From Streptomyces sp. NBC_00414 (GTDB lineage: Bacteria; Actinomycetota; Actinomycetes; Streptomycetales; Streptomycetaceae), in assembly GCF_036038375.1 (NCBI RefSeq), contig NZ_CP107935.1:2914001-2978000 (forward strand): a DNA stretch of 64,000 nucleotides, in the 5' to 3' direction. The position numbers and the translations under genes are program-made. Positions 26,520 to 34,963 of the stretch are shown piece after piece (the stretch's first letter is position 1; each line of letters starts with the position of its first letter). The notes under the pieces are model-generated. The model ran no database searches and was not told the DNA's origin. It saw only the letters and a list, made by a program, of their open reading frames with translations.

Positions 26520-27293
26520 TTATGCAACAGTCTTGTTCGTCCGCTCAGGGCGGACCGCGAGAGAGGAAGATCCCCCATGGCACGACGCACCGACGCCACG
26601 GTCGATGTACGGGGTGACGGCGGCGAGGACCAAGCGCTGGAGTTCGTCGGGTTCGATGGCTTCGACTTCCCACTGGACGGGGTGGTCGATGTCGAAGCCG
26701 TGCAACCGGGCGAAGGACGGCCATCGCGGATCGTCGCGCTTGCCTGCGGTCGCGGGCAGCGCGTACTGCCGGACCTGGTCGTGGGTGAGCAGGATGCGGG
26801 TGACCCAGCTCCAGCATCCTGTGCACTGCACCCAGTCTCGCTCGATGTCGGAGCCGGAGGCGTCGAAGTCCCCGACGTAGGCCAGATGCGCCTCCCTCGG
26901 ATCGGCGGCAGTGCGGTCGCGGACGACGTCGACGTACGACTGGGAGCCGAAGCCGCGGACCACCAGGACCGGGATGCCGTACGGCGCGAGCCAGTCGGTA
27001 AGCAACTGCCGGAGGGTGTCTTTCTTTGCGGCGACGTACAGGGCGTGCTCCTGGCCTTCAGTGCGGTCCAGGCGGAACCAGTCGAGGGCTTCGCTCAGGA
27101 ACGTGTCCACATCCGGCCAGGCCGCCGGGACGTGGACCTCCCGCAGGGTGTCGATGAGGTCGGGAAAGCGGCCCTCGCGGCGCGCCCTGGCCAATTGCGA
27201 GGACAGGCGGCTGTACATCGGCGGTGTGTGCGGCAGGACGCCCTCGGAGGCGAGCCGGTATATGAAGTGTTCTCCACCGTTTCGGTGTCTCAT
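26520..27293 (-). CDS. TOPRIM-like hypothetical protein, altered C-terminus
   Basis: 257 residues. The N-terminal part contains RARREGRFPDLIDTLREVHV, and the core holds a TOPRIM-type strand YVGDFDASGSDIERDWVQ, with the GDFDASG acidic motif seen in topoisomerase VI A-like nucleases. The end WEVEAIEPDELQRLVLAAV continues PYIDR, then switches to an unrelated tail (GVGASCHGGSSSLAVRPERT). The other copy at 24.1 kb keeps the ordinary ending DVLAEQLAREDQQRR, so this copy's 3' end was replaced at about 26596. The start is uncertain, and the N-terminus looks shorter than in relatives. Function unknown. Confidence 0.6.
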   Translation of the reverse strand: MRHRNGGEHFIYRLASEGVLPHTPPMYSRLSSQLARARREGRFPDLIDTLREVHVPAAWPDVDTFLSEALDWFRLDRTEGQEHALYVAAKKDTLRQLLTDWLAPYGIPVLVVRGFGSQSYVDVVRDRTAADPREAHLAYVGDFDASGSDIERDWVQCTGCWSWVTRILLTHDQVRQYALPATAGKRDDPRWPSFARLHGFDIDHPVQWEVEAIEPDELQRLVLAAVTPYIDRGVGASCHGGSSSLAVRPERTNKTVA

Positions 27294-27383
27294 GAGACAC
27301 CGGTGGCGGGCTTTGACCTGCCCTGATGCCGTGCGAGTCGTGGCCGCGAGTGTGCAGTTCCATGAGAGGGGACTGAGACAGGT

Positions 27384-28652
27384 TCAGAGCCCGCGCTTCT
27401 CCATGTCTTCCCACTTCCGCCTAATGGGCGTGAGCGTGTTCGCCCCCGAAGTAAACGAGACTTCTACTGGCTCTCCGCAGCTCGCTTCGCCGTTGGGGCC
27501 GCGCTCGATGATGGAGAGCAGTTCCGCTTGCCGACCGTCCCTCGTTGCGGCATAGACCGTGATTCCTTCCATCCGGTCGAGACGGTCCCGCGCCGGGAAG
27601 AAGATGGTCTTCAGCTCCTTCTCCTTCTTCGTGGGAATCGCGAGCCAGCTCTCAGAAATGATCACGACCCCGTCAGCGCGCGTAGATTCCACCAGATCAG
27701 CGATACCTTCGAAAGAAAGCATCTTGGTGTCTTGATCGTTGAACCGCAGTTCCTGGGTAGCAACCACCGTCTCCCCATTGTAGAGGAATGCGAACGTGCC
27801 ATGGTGGCCATCCTTCTGCGTCATCACCCGAGCCATCGACATAAACCCGGGGACATTTTCGATGGGTCCAGACTCGGGGAACTTGAGCTCTCCGTATCGC
27901 TCTCCGGCGGCCTCCAGGGTCTCGGGGTCCGGATCGAAATGCTCAAACTCTTCCTCGACGACGCCGCCCGACATGGTGAAGTGGGCCTGAAGCTCCGACT
28001 GGGCCAGGTGCATGCAGGGGAGCCGTGCCAACGTGCCGTGAAGGGCCGACGTGACGCATTCAATGGACCTGTCCGCGAGGTCACACCTCTCGACACCAAA
28101 CGCTTGGTGGGCCCTCCACAAAATCTGACTGAGCCAAGAAAAGGCTTCAGCGGTGGCAGCCAGGAGTTCCCACCCAGGGAGCGCTTTATCGACCCACTTC
28201 CGCCGGACCGTGATCAGGCCGACGGGCGGGGTGTTCGAATGACGCAGTGCATGAATGATCTCAGGGGTGGACATCCTGGGCGGGAACGTAGCGGTTCCCT
28301 CGACCCGCTGAAGCCAGTTCCGGGTCCAGATCACCTGGCAGCTACTCAAGAGCTCCAGGTCTGATTCCTTCGTGATCCGGTTGCGGGATTTGACGACCCA
28401 CCCCATGATCTCGCTTTTCTTGCAAGCCTCTTGGAACTCCGGATACCAGGTGGCGAAATCAGGGATCACGGCTTTCTGCTTCTGAAGCAGCCAGGTGACG
28501 TTTCTGAGGTTGGGAACCAGGGCGTTCAGGTTGAGCCTGAATCCATCCGGATCAAGGTAGGAGTCGTGCAGCGTATGCCACTGGGTGTGGCAGTCCATCA
28601 GTCGTCTGTGAGCGTCAGCCACTGGGCAGGACTGAACGGCATCCGAAGTCAT
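27384..28652 (-). CDS. Hypothetical protein in defence region
   Basis: 422 residues. It has a helical N-terminal half (CHTQWHTLHDSYLDPDGFRL) and a C-terminal alpha/beta half with ADGVVIISESWLAIPTKKEK, plus strands TFAFLYNGETVVATQELRF and GITVYAATRDGRQAELLSII that look like a compact beta domain. I do not recognise the family. The GC content is lower than in the core genome, and it stands alone between the TOPRIM-like gene and the recombinase remnants, which fits a transferred cargo gene. Confidence 0.65.
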   Translation of the reverse strand: MTSDAVQSCPVADAHRRLMDCHTQWHTLHDSYLDPDGFRLNLNALVPNLRNVTWLLQKQKAVIPDFATWYPEFQEACKKSEIMGWVVKSRNRITKESDLELLSSCQVIWTRNWLQRVEGTATFPPRMSTPEIIHALRHSNTPPVGLITVRRKWVDKALPGWELLAATAEAFSWLSQILWRAHQAFGVERCDLADRSIECVTSALHGTLARLPCMHLAQSELQAHFTMSGGVVEEEFEHFDPDPETLEAAGERYGELKFPESGPIENVPGFMSMARVMTQKDGHHGTFAFLYNGETVVATQELRFNDQDTKMLSFEGIADLVESTRADGVVIISESWLAIPTKKEKELKTIFFPARDRLDRMEGITVYAATRDGRQAELLSIIERGPNGEASCGEPVEVSFTSGANTLTPIRRKWEDMEKRGL

Positions 28653-28718
28653 GGGCCGATTGTAGGCTCGGATTTCCTGTATGACGGAATCCTTTTCGGG
28701 GCGAATCGTTTCAGAAGA

Positions 28719-29177
28719 TCAGTGCGGTCCGGTGGCCTCGGGACTGGCGGAGGCCCGGTGCCCGTCGAGGGCGACAACTTCCTCCTGGCCTGCGAGTTGG
28801 TCTCGAAGAGCGGCGTTGTCGTGGTGCAGGGCGGCGATGACCGTGGCAGAGGCGTCGAGTCGACCTTGCAGCTGAGTCCGCTCGCGTTTGATCACTATCA
28901 ACTCGGCCCGCAGTTCCTTGAGTTCATCATCGCTCCGTGTTTCGCCAGGGGTGCCGGTGGCGGCTGTGCGGCGGTCCCATTCGGCCAGGATGCCGTGGGC
29001 CCGGTTCATGGTGGCCCGGCTGACGCCGGCTTCCCGATAGAGGTTCTCCTTGGTCAGCCGCCCGTCGGTGCGGGAGGGGCGGCCTGCGAGGAGTCGTTCC
29101 AGCGCGGCTCGCAGGGCCTTCGCCGTCTCAGCCGAGACGTGGTCCGTGAGCGTCGGGCCGGTGGGTGTCGCGGTCAC
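28719..29177 (-). CDS. DUF6262 family protein (recombinase accessory)
   Basis: 152 residues from a GTG that overlaps the preceding recombinase stop by four bases (GTGA). It has a winged helix-turn-helix-like segment (GRLTKENLYREAGVSRATMN) followed by a long coiled coil (LKELRAELIVIKRERTQLQG). DUF6262 proteins follow pairs of tyrosine recombinases in Tn554-like modules (TnpA/TnpB/TnpC) and act as their small DNA-binding partner. Here it remains intact while its recombinase partner is truncated. Confidence 0.75.
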   Translation of the reverse strand: MTATPTGPTLTDHVSAETAKALRAALERLLAGRPSRTDGRLTKENLYREAGVSRATMNRAHGILAEWDRRTAATGTPGETRSDDELKELRAELIVIKRERTQLQGRLDASATVIAALHHDNAALRDQLAGQEEVVALDGHRASASPEATGPH

Positions 29178-29440
29178 CTATGGGCCGTTCGGATCACTGA
29201 GCGGACGTCGTGGAGCTGGTGGTTGAGCTGTTCGCGGTGGCAGGGGGCGATCTTGGGGGTGTTCAGCAGGGTCAAGAGGCCGGTCTCCTCGCTCTGCCAA
29301 ATCTTGAGGTGGTCGGGGGCGATGGCGCTGTTGTGGCAACGTCCGGGCTGGCAGCGGTCGATCAGCGGCCCGGTGTGTCCGGCGGGAAGGATCGCCTTCT
29401 CGATGCACTTCGCGCCGTCGGGGTTGTTCTGGTCGAAGGT
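29174..29440 (-). pseudogene. Tyrosine recombinase C-terminal stump
   Basis: The frame reads NNPDGAKCIEKAILPAGHTG, GPLIDRCQPGRCHNSAIAPD, then PCHREQLNHQLHDVRSVIRT. This is the cysteine-rich extension at the end of TnpB-like tyrosine recombinases. The catalytic domain is missing; upstream the reading frame fuses to an unrelated gene. GTGA overlap with the DUF6262 gene marks its normal end. Confidence 0.65.
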
Positions 29441-29611
29441 TGGAAGATGTTGCTGAACAGGCTGCTGAAGGCGCTCTCCCGGGCCTCCTGGTTTGGCCCG
29501 CCCACCCGTCCGGAGCTGGCCGGGCACGTCCTCGGCGCTGCCGTAGGCTTGCCCCAGGGCTGCCCAGTCGATGTCGTCCAGCCCTGCCAGGAGATCGTCG
29601 GATCGTTTCAT
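29440..29611 (-). pseudogene. HEAT-repeat-like gene, 5' remnant
   Basis: ATG 29611 starts MKRSDDLLAGLDDIDWAALG and QAYGSAEDVPGQLR, the usual opening of a Streptomyces HEAT-repeat protein. The continuation NQEARESAFSSLFSNIFQP lies in another frame, so it is frameshifted and then cut off by the recombinase stump. Confidence 0.6.
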
Positions 29612-30250
29612 GATCCATATGCTGGCAGGGACCACTGACATCGATCCCGCAGACGAGCTGTCTCCTTGAGCCCAACGGCCGAACTCACCTGTCAATCGGT
29701 CAAGATCGCCTGTCAAAGGACACACGCCAGGGGATCAAGGAGAGACACCAGGCCAGAACGGATGCATTGACCCACCCGGAGCCCTGGCGAGCGCCCGAAG
29801 CTCCAGGGCGGACCAGGTGCGACGAGTATCTCGTGGGCCAGCCGGACACCCGTCAGCGGCCGCAGCCTACGAGGTCTTCGCGAAAACGCCGTGGGAGTCC
29901 CCTGGGACTTTTCTGGGACTTCCGGCCCCATCAAGCGGCACGAACGTGAAATAGCCGAAAGGTCATTCGCGCAGGTCAGCGATCGCCAACCGCTCATCGC
30001 GGCAGGTCAACGCACTCGCTGGTCTCTTCCGGAACATCTGATCTGCACGATCCGGCGGCCCCGCATTGAGCGTCACCAGCCCTCGGCGTCAAAACGTCAC
30101 TCGCAGCTTTGACGCCACCTGACCTGCTCAATGCGCACCTGACACCCCATCAGAACGAGCGTCAAATGAGCGTCACGAGCGTCATTTCAGCGTCAAGATA
30201 TCGCCCGTAACGCCCACACCGCACATAACGCGCACGCGCAAAACCGCAGG
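29612..30250. other. Intergenic junction between accessory and core DNA
   Basis: No convincing gene. It contains a direct repeat CTGGGACTT (twice, near 29902-29922) and the GAGCGTCA cluster at 30068-30196. It lies where mobile-element remnants meet conserved chromosomal genes, so an old attachment site may be here, but no tRNA gene was recognised. Confidence 0.4.
30068..30196 (+). repeat. Cluster of GAGCGTCA direct repeats
   Basis: GAGCGTCA starts at 30068, 30157, 30168 and 30177, with a CAGCGTCA at 30189 and GCGTCAA at 30086. The last four are spaced 9-12 bases apart. They resemble protein-binding iterons such as integrase arm sites; function unknown. Confidence 0.55.
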
Positions 30251-31591
30251 TCAGACGCCCTTCGCCACCGGCTCCAGGATCGCCACGCACTCCACATGAT
30301 GCGTCATCGGAAACAGGTCGAACGCCCGCAGCGTCCGCACCCGGTAGCCGCCCTCGCGGAAGTACGCCAGGTCGCGCGCCAGCGCCGCCGGGTCGCAGGC
30401 GACGTACGCGATCTTGCGGGCGCCCAGTGACGTCAGGTGCTGGACCGTCTTCTTGCCGGCGCCCGCGCGCGGCGGGTCCAGGACGATGAGGTTGACCTCG
30501 GTGATGCCGGTGCGCGGGAGGATCGCCTCGACCTTGCCCTGTTCGATGCGGACGCGGTCGAACGCGGCGAGGTTGTGCCGCGCGTCCTCCACCGCACGCT
30601 TGCCGGACTCGATGCCGAGGACCGCGCCCTTGTCGCCGATGCGGTCGGCGAGGGCACCGGCGAAGAGGCCGACGCCGCAGTACAGGTCGAGCGCCATGTC
30701 GCCCTTGCGCGGCAGCAGGCCCTGCATCACGGTCTTGACCAGGGTGTCGGCCGCCTGCGGGTGGACCTGCCAGAAGCCGCCGCTGCCGACCCGGTGCGTA
30801 CGGCCGTCGGCGCGCTCGCGGACGAAGGCGCGGCCGTGGACCCGGTGGATCCCGCCGTCGTGCTCCTCGACGCGCATGACGGAGGCGGGCTTGTCGAGCT
30901 CGACGAGGGGCAGCCGGGCGCCGGGCCGCGGTTCGAGGATGACCATGCGGTCCTGCGAACCGGTCGCGGCGATCGCCTCGACGGACTCCATGCCGGACCA
31001 GTCGTGCTTCTCGATGCCCAGCTCGGAGACCCCGGGGGCGGCGATCATGCAGTGCTCGATCGGCTCGACCTCGTGCGAGCGGTGGCGGCGCAGGCCGGCG
31101 TTGCCGTCCTCGTCGACCGCGTACTGCACGCGCGTACGCCAGGCGGGCACCTCACCGGGGGGCAGCTTGTCGCCCTCGGCCGGCATGACCGTGCCGTCCC
31201 AGCCGGCCTCCTCCGGAGTGAGGCCCGCGAGCCGCTGGAGCTGCTCGGTGATGACCTCGCCCTTCAGCCGCCGCTGCGCGCCCGGCTTGGCGTGCTGCCA
31301 GTCGCAGCCGCCGCAGCGCCCGGGGCCGGCGTAGGGACACGGGGCGTCCACCCGGTCCTTGGAGGCTTCCCGGATCTCGACCGCGTCCGCGCGCAGGAAG
31401 CGCGAGTCCTCCTCGCCGTCCGTCACCCGCGCGAGGACCCGCTCGCCGGGCAGCGCGTGCCGTACGAAGAGGACCTGGCCGGCGTCGGTGCGGGCGACGC
31501 AGTGCCCGCCGTGCGCCACGGGGCCGACCTCGACCTCGTACTCCTGCCCCACGAGCGACCCCGCCGGCGTTTTCTTCGGTTCTGCCTGCAT
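30251..31591 (-). CDS. RNA 5-methyluridine methyltransferase, TrmA/RlmD family
   Basis: 446 residues. An N-terminal TRAM domain (residues about 8-70) leads to an Fe-S cysteine motif CPYAGPGRCGGCDWQH. The SAM-binding LDLYCGVGLFAGALA, the LDPPRAGAGKK loop and the catalytic cysteine in YVACDPAALARDL follow. It methylates a uridine in 23S rRNA or tRNA; the target cannot be told from sequence alone. It is the downstream gene of the KimA-like permease on the minus strand, 109 bases apart. First clear core-genome gene of the window. Confidence 0.92.
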   Translation of the reverse strand: MQAEPKKTPAGSLVGQEYEVEVGPVAHGGHCVARTDAGQVLFVRHALPGERVLARVTDGEEDSRFLRADAVEIREASKDRVDAPCPYAGPGRCGGCDWQHAKPGAQRRLKGEVITEQLQRLAGLTPEEAGWDGTVMPAEGDKLPPGEVPAWRTRVQYAVDEDGNAGLRRHRSHEVEPIEHCMIAAPGVSELGIEKHDWSGMESVEAIAATGSQDRMVILEPRPGARLPLVELDKPASVMRVEEHDGGIHRVHGRAFVRERADGRTHRVGSGGFWQVHPQAADTLVKTVMQGLLPRKGDMALDLYCGVGLFAGALADRIGDKGAVLGIESGKRAVEDARHNLAAFDRVRIEQGKVEAILPRTGITEVNLIVLDPPRAGAGKKTVQHLTSLGARKIAYVACDPAALARDLAYFREGGYRVRTLRAFDLFPMTHHVECVAILEPVAKGV

Positions 31592-31700
31592 GGCGGGGTG
31601 ACTCCAGATGCGAAAGGGGAACGAACGGCCAGAGCGGCCGGACCACAGCCCACCAGTCTACGTGGACGCCGCCCGACCGCTCACCACACTCGTCCCGCCC

Positions 31701-33752
31701 TCAGCGCTTGGGCCCCGACGGCTCCTTCGGCCGGTGCTCCGCCGGACCGCGCCGCACCGAGCCCGGAGCGGTCCACTCCGAACGCCTGCGGGCACGCTTC
31801 TTGGCCACCTCGGAGGACTCCAGCTGGTACGGCACGGACGTCACCATCACGCCCGGCGTGAACAGCAGCCGCCCCTTGAGCCGCAGCGCGCTCTGGTTGT
31901 GCAGCAGGTGCTCGTACCAGTGGCCGACCACGTACTCGGGGATGATCACCGACACCACGTCGCGCGGGGACTCGCGGCGCAGCCCCTTCACGTACTCGAT
32001 GACCGGGCGGGTGATCTCGCGGTACGGCGAGTCGAGGATCTTCAGCGGCACGGTGAAGCCGCGGCGTTCCCACTCGTCCCGAAGGGCCTTCGTCTCGGCC
32101 GGGTCGACGTTGACGCTGAGTGCCTCCAGGGAGTCGGAGCGCATCAGCTTGGCGTAGGCGAGGGCGCGCAGCGTCGGCCGGTGGATCTTGGAGATGAGGA
32201 CGACGGAGTGCACACGGGAGGGCCGCACGCTGTCGTCGGACGGGCCCTCGGGCGCGGCGATCTCCTCGGCGACCCGGTCGTAGTGCTTCCGGATCGCGGA
32301 CATCGTCGCGTAGAAGATGACCATGCCGAGGAGGGCGACCCAGGCGCCGTGCGTGAACTTGGTGCCGAGGACGACGACCAGGACGAGGCCGGTGAAGAAG
32401 GCGCCGAACGCGTTGATGGCACGGGAGCGGACCATGTGGCGGCGCTTGGCCTGGTCCTTCTCGGTGGCCAGGTGGCGGTTCCAGTGCCGGACCATGCCGG
32501 TCTGGCTGAGCGTGAAGGACACGAACACGCCGACGATGTAGAGCTGGATGAGGCGGGTCGAGTCGGCCCCGTAGATCCAGATCAGCAGGATGGCGGCGCC
32601 CGCGAGCAGCACGATGCCGTTGGAGAAGGCGAGCCGGTCGCCGCGGGTGTGCAGCTGGCGCGGCAGGTACCGGTCCTGGGCGAGGATCGAGCCGAGCAGC
32701 GGGAAGCCGTTGTACGCGGTGTTCGCGGCCAGGAAGAGCACGAGCGCGGTGGCCGCCGCGAGCACGATGAACAGGAAGCTGCCGTCGCCGAACACGGCCT
32801 CGGCGACCTGGGAGATCACCGGGTTCTGGACGTAGTCGGAGCCGACCGCGACCCCGTTCTCCAGGAGGTCGTGGGCCGGGTACTCGGCCATGCGCACGTT
32901 CGTCGCCATGGCGAGGGCGATGATGCCGCAGAACATGGTGACGGCGAGCAGCCCCATCGCCGCGAGCGTGGTCGCCGCGTTCTTGGACTTGGGCTTGCGG
33001 AAGGCGGGGACGCCGTTGCTGATCGCCTCGACGCCGGTGAGCGCCGCACAGCCGGAGGAGAAGGCGCGCAGCAGCAGGAAGACCAGGGCGAAGCCCGCGA
33101 GCCCCTGGTGCTCGGCCTTGATCTCGAAGTCGGCGGTCGGCGCCTTCATGGTCTCGCCGAGGACGATCCCGCGGAACGCCCCCCACGCGATCATCAGGAA
33201 GACGCCGGTCACGAACACGTACGTCGGGATGGCGAAGAGCTTGCCCGACTCCTTGACCCCGCGCAGGTTCATCAGGGTGAGCAGCACGATCACGGCGATC
33301 GCGCAGAGGACCTTGTGCTCGACGACGAACGGGATCGCCGAGCCGAGGTTCTCGATGCCGGACGCGATCGACACGGCGACGGTGAGGACGTAGTCCACGA
33401 GCAGTGCGCTGGCGACGGTGAGACCGGCCTTGGGGCCGAGGTTGGTGTTGGCGACCTCGTAGTCGCCGCCGCCGCTGGGGTAGGCGTGCACGTTCTGCCG
33501 GTAGGACGCCACGACGGTGAACATCAGCACGACGACCGCGACGGCGATCCAGGGGCTGAAGTGATAGGCCGACACGCCCGCGATGGACAGGACGAGCAGC
33601 ACTTCTCCCGGCGCGTACGCCACGGAGGAGAGCGGGTCGGAAGCGAAAACGGGAAGTGCGATGCGCTTCGGCAGGAGAGTCTCTCCGAGCCGGTCACTGC
33701 GCAGTGCGCGCCCGATCAGGATCCGTTTGGGCACGTCGGTCAGTTTGGACAC
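31701..33752 (-). CDS. APC-type potassium permease, KimA-like
   Basis: 683 residues from GTG 33752 (VSKLTDVPKRILIGRALRSD); the longer frame upstream lacks homology. About 12 transmembrane helices follow PVFASDPLSSVAYAPGEVLL and SYRQNVHAYPSGGGDYEVAN, both diagnostic of the KimA/YdaO branch of APC permeases. A 200-residue cytosolic C-terminal domain (SVVLISKIHRPTLRALAYAK) completes it. In Bacillus KimA takes up potassium and is inhibited by c-di-AMP. The gene stands divergent from two TrkA proteins, which supports a potassium role here. The annotation as an amino acid permease is the weaker alternative. Confidence 0.85.
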   Translation of the reverse strand: MSKLTDVPKRILIGRALRSDRLGETLLPKRIALPVFASDPLSSVAYAPGEVLLVLSIAGVSAYHFSPWIAVAVVVLMFTVVASYRQNVHAYPSGGGDYEVANTNLGPKAGLTVASALLVDYVLTVAVSIASGIENLGSAIPFVVEHKVLCAIAVIVLLTLMNLRGVKESGKLFAIPTYVFVTGVFLMIAWGAFRGIVLGETMKAPTADFEIKAEHQGLAGFALVFLLLRAFSSGCAALTGVEAISNGVPAFRKPKSKNAATTLAAMGLLAVTMFCGIIALAMATNVRMAEYPAHDLLENGVAVGSDYVQNPVISQVAEAVFGDGSFLFIVLAAATALVLFLAANTAYNGFPLLGSILAQDRYLPRQLHTRGDRLAFSNGIVLLAGAAILLIWIYGADSTRLIQLYIVGVFVSFTLSQTGMVRHWNRHLATEKDQAKRRHMVRSRAINAFGAFFTGLVLVVVLGTKFTHGAWVALLGMVIFYATMSAIRKHYDRVAEEIAAPEGPSDDSVRPSRVHSVVLISKIHRPTLRALAYAKLMRSDSLEALSVNVDPAETKALRDEWERRGFTVPLKILDSPYREITRPVIEYVKGLRRESPRDVVSVIIPEYVVGHWYEHLLHNQSALRLKGRLLFTPGVMVTSVPYQLESSEVAKKRARRRSEWTAPGSVRRGPAEHRPKEPSGPKR

Positions 33753-34024
33753 GGTGAGGATCGTAAGCGGTCGAACACTCCCCCGCCCACCCTCCCTCGC
33801 CCCGCGCGGCGACCGATGAGAAGGAGGTCTGTCCGCGATCCGTCCGGGATCTCCTCCCGATCCGTCCCCGATCCGTCCCCGACCCGCTCTCGATCTGCTC
33901 CCCATCTGCTCTACGAGTGAAATCCGGTACGGGTTCGCTTATGGATTCGCAGGTCAGACGAATCCCCATGCCTATATGAAAAAAGCCAAAACTTTGCCGC
34001 CCTTTGCCCATTCATGGAGGTTCC

Positions 34025-34141
34025 ATGCACGCCACCGCTGCACTCATCAGTGCCACTGCTGAACTCATCGGTGCCGCCGCCGGACTTGTGGGCCTCGGCA
34101 TCCTGACCCTCGTCAGCGTGCGCAGCATCAGCCGGCGCTGA
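34025..34141 (+). CDS. 38-residue hydrophobic small protein
   Basis: ATG 34025 with GGAGG at 34016-34020, an ideal spacing of 4 bases. It encodes MHATAALISATAELIGAAAG, then LVGLGILTLVSVRSISRR: one hydrophobic helix with a basic C-terminus, the usual layout of a small membrane protein. It lies between the divergent KimA-like and TrkA genes. Function unknown. Confidence 0.6.
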   Translation: MHATAALISATAELIGAAAGLVGLGILTLVSVRSISRR

Positions 34142-34291
34142 TCTCCGGCGTCGCGGACGGGCTGATCGCGGTCACGTCGTGGGCGGATGTGCACAGGGGT
34201 GCCGCCGACGGACCGCGCGTGTGTAGCTTGGGCGTCGGTCTGAGACCCTGTTTCAGCCTGAGCAGTAACTTTTCACACCGGAAGGACGGTC

Positions 34292-34963
34292 GTGCACATC
34301 GTCATCATGGGCTGCGGCAGAGTGGGTTCCGCTCTCGCCCAGACCCTGGAGCAACAGGGGCACACGGTCGCCGTGATCGACCAGGACCCCACCGCCTTCC
34401 GACGACTGGGCTCCGGATTCGGCGGCCGTCGTGTGACCGGCGTCGGCTTCGACCAGGACACCCTGCGCGAAGCGGGCATCGAGGAGGCCGGGGCCTTCGC
34501 CGCGGTCTCCAGCGGGGACAACTCGAACATCATCGCCGCCCGGGTGGCCCGCGAGATGTTCGGCATCGAGAACGTGGCGGCACGTATCTACGACCCGCGC
34601 CGCGCCGAGGTGTACCAGCGCCTGGGCATCCCCACCGTCGCCACCGTCCGCTGGACGGCCGACCAGATGCTGCGCCGGCTGCTGCCGTCGGGCGCCGAGC
34701 CGCTGTGGCGCGACCCCACCGGCGGTGTGCAGCTCGCCGAGGTGCACGCGTCGACGGCGTGGGTGGGCCAGCGGATCAGCCGCCTCCAGGAGGAGACCGG
34801 AGTACGCGTGGCCTTCCTCACCCGGCTGGGCGAGGCGGTCCTGCCTTCCTCCCAGACGGTGCTGCAGGAGGGCGACCTGGTGCACGTGATGATGCGCACG
34901 GACGACATCGAGAAGGTCGAGGCGTCGTTCGCCGAGGGCCCCGAAGAGGAGAGCGGTCACTGA
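34292..34963 (+). CDS. ceoB: TrkA-type potassium channel regulatory subunit
   Basis: 223 residues, GTG start with GGAAGG upstream. A Rossmann nucleotide-binding domain (VIMGCGRVGSALAQTLEQQG, then VIDQDP) is followed by a TrkA-C domain (residues 140-215). It binds NAD(H)/ATP in the gating ring of Trk/Ktr or related K+ transporters. It is coupled by TGATG overlap to a second TrkA gene, the usual CeoB-CeoC arrangement in actinobacteria. It probably controls the KimA-like permease encoded next door, which is an inference. Confidence 0.9.
   Translation: MHIVIMGCGRVGSALAQTLEQQGHTVAVIDQDPTAFRRLGSGFGGRRVTGVGFDQDTLREAGIEEAGAFAAVSSGDNSNIIAARVAREMFGIENVAARIYDPRRAEVYQRLGIPTVATVRWTADQMLRRLLPSGAEPLWRDPTGGVQLAEVHASTAWVGQRISRLQEETGVRVAFLTRLGEAVLPSSQTVLQEGDLVHVMMRTDDIEKVEASFAEGPEEESGH

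Noticed and set aside
29174..29725. A single 183-residue protein
   Set aside because: Its N-terminal part matches a HEAT-like gene start and its C-terminal part a recombinase end, with the HEAT reading continuing in another frame; a fused remnant is more likely than a real gene.
30068..30196. CRISPR-like array
   Set aside because: The repeats are only 8 bases, spacers are 1-4 bases or irregular, and no cas gene is present.
29726..30250. tRNA gene as an integration site
   Set aside because: No cloverleaf or TTCGAATC-like T-loop was recognised here or elsewhere in the window.
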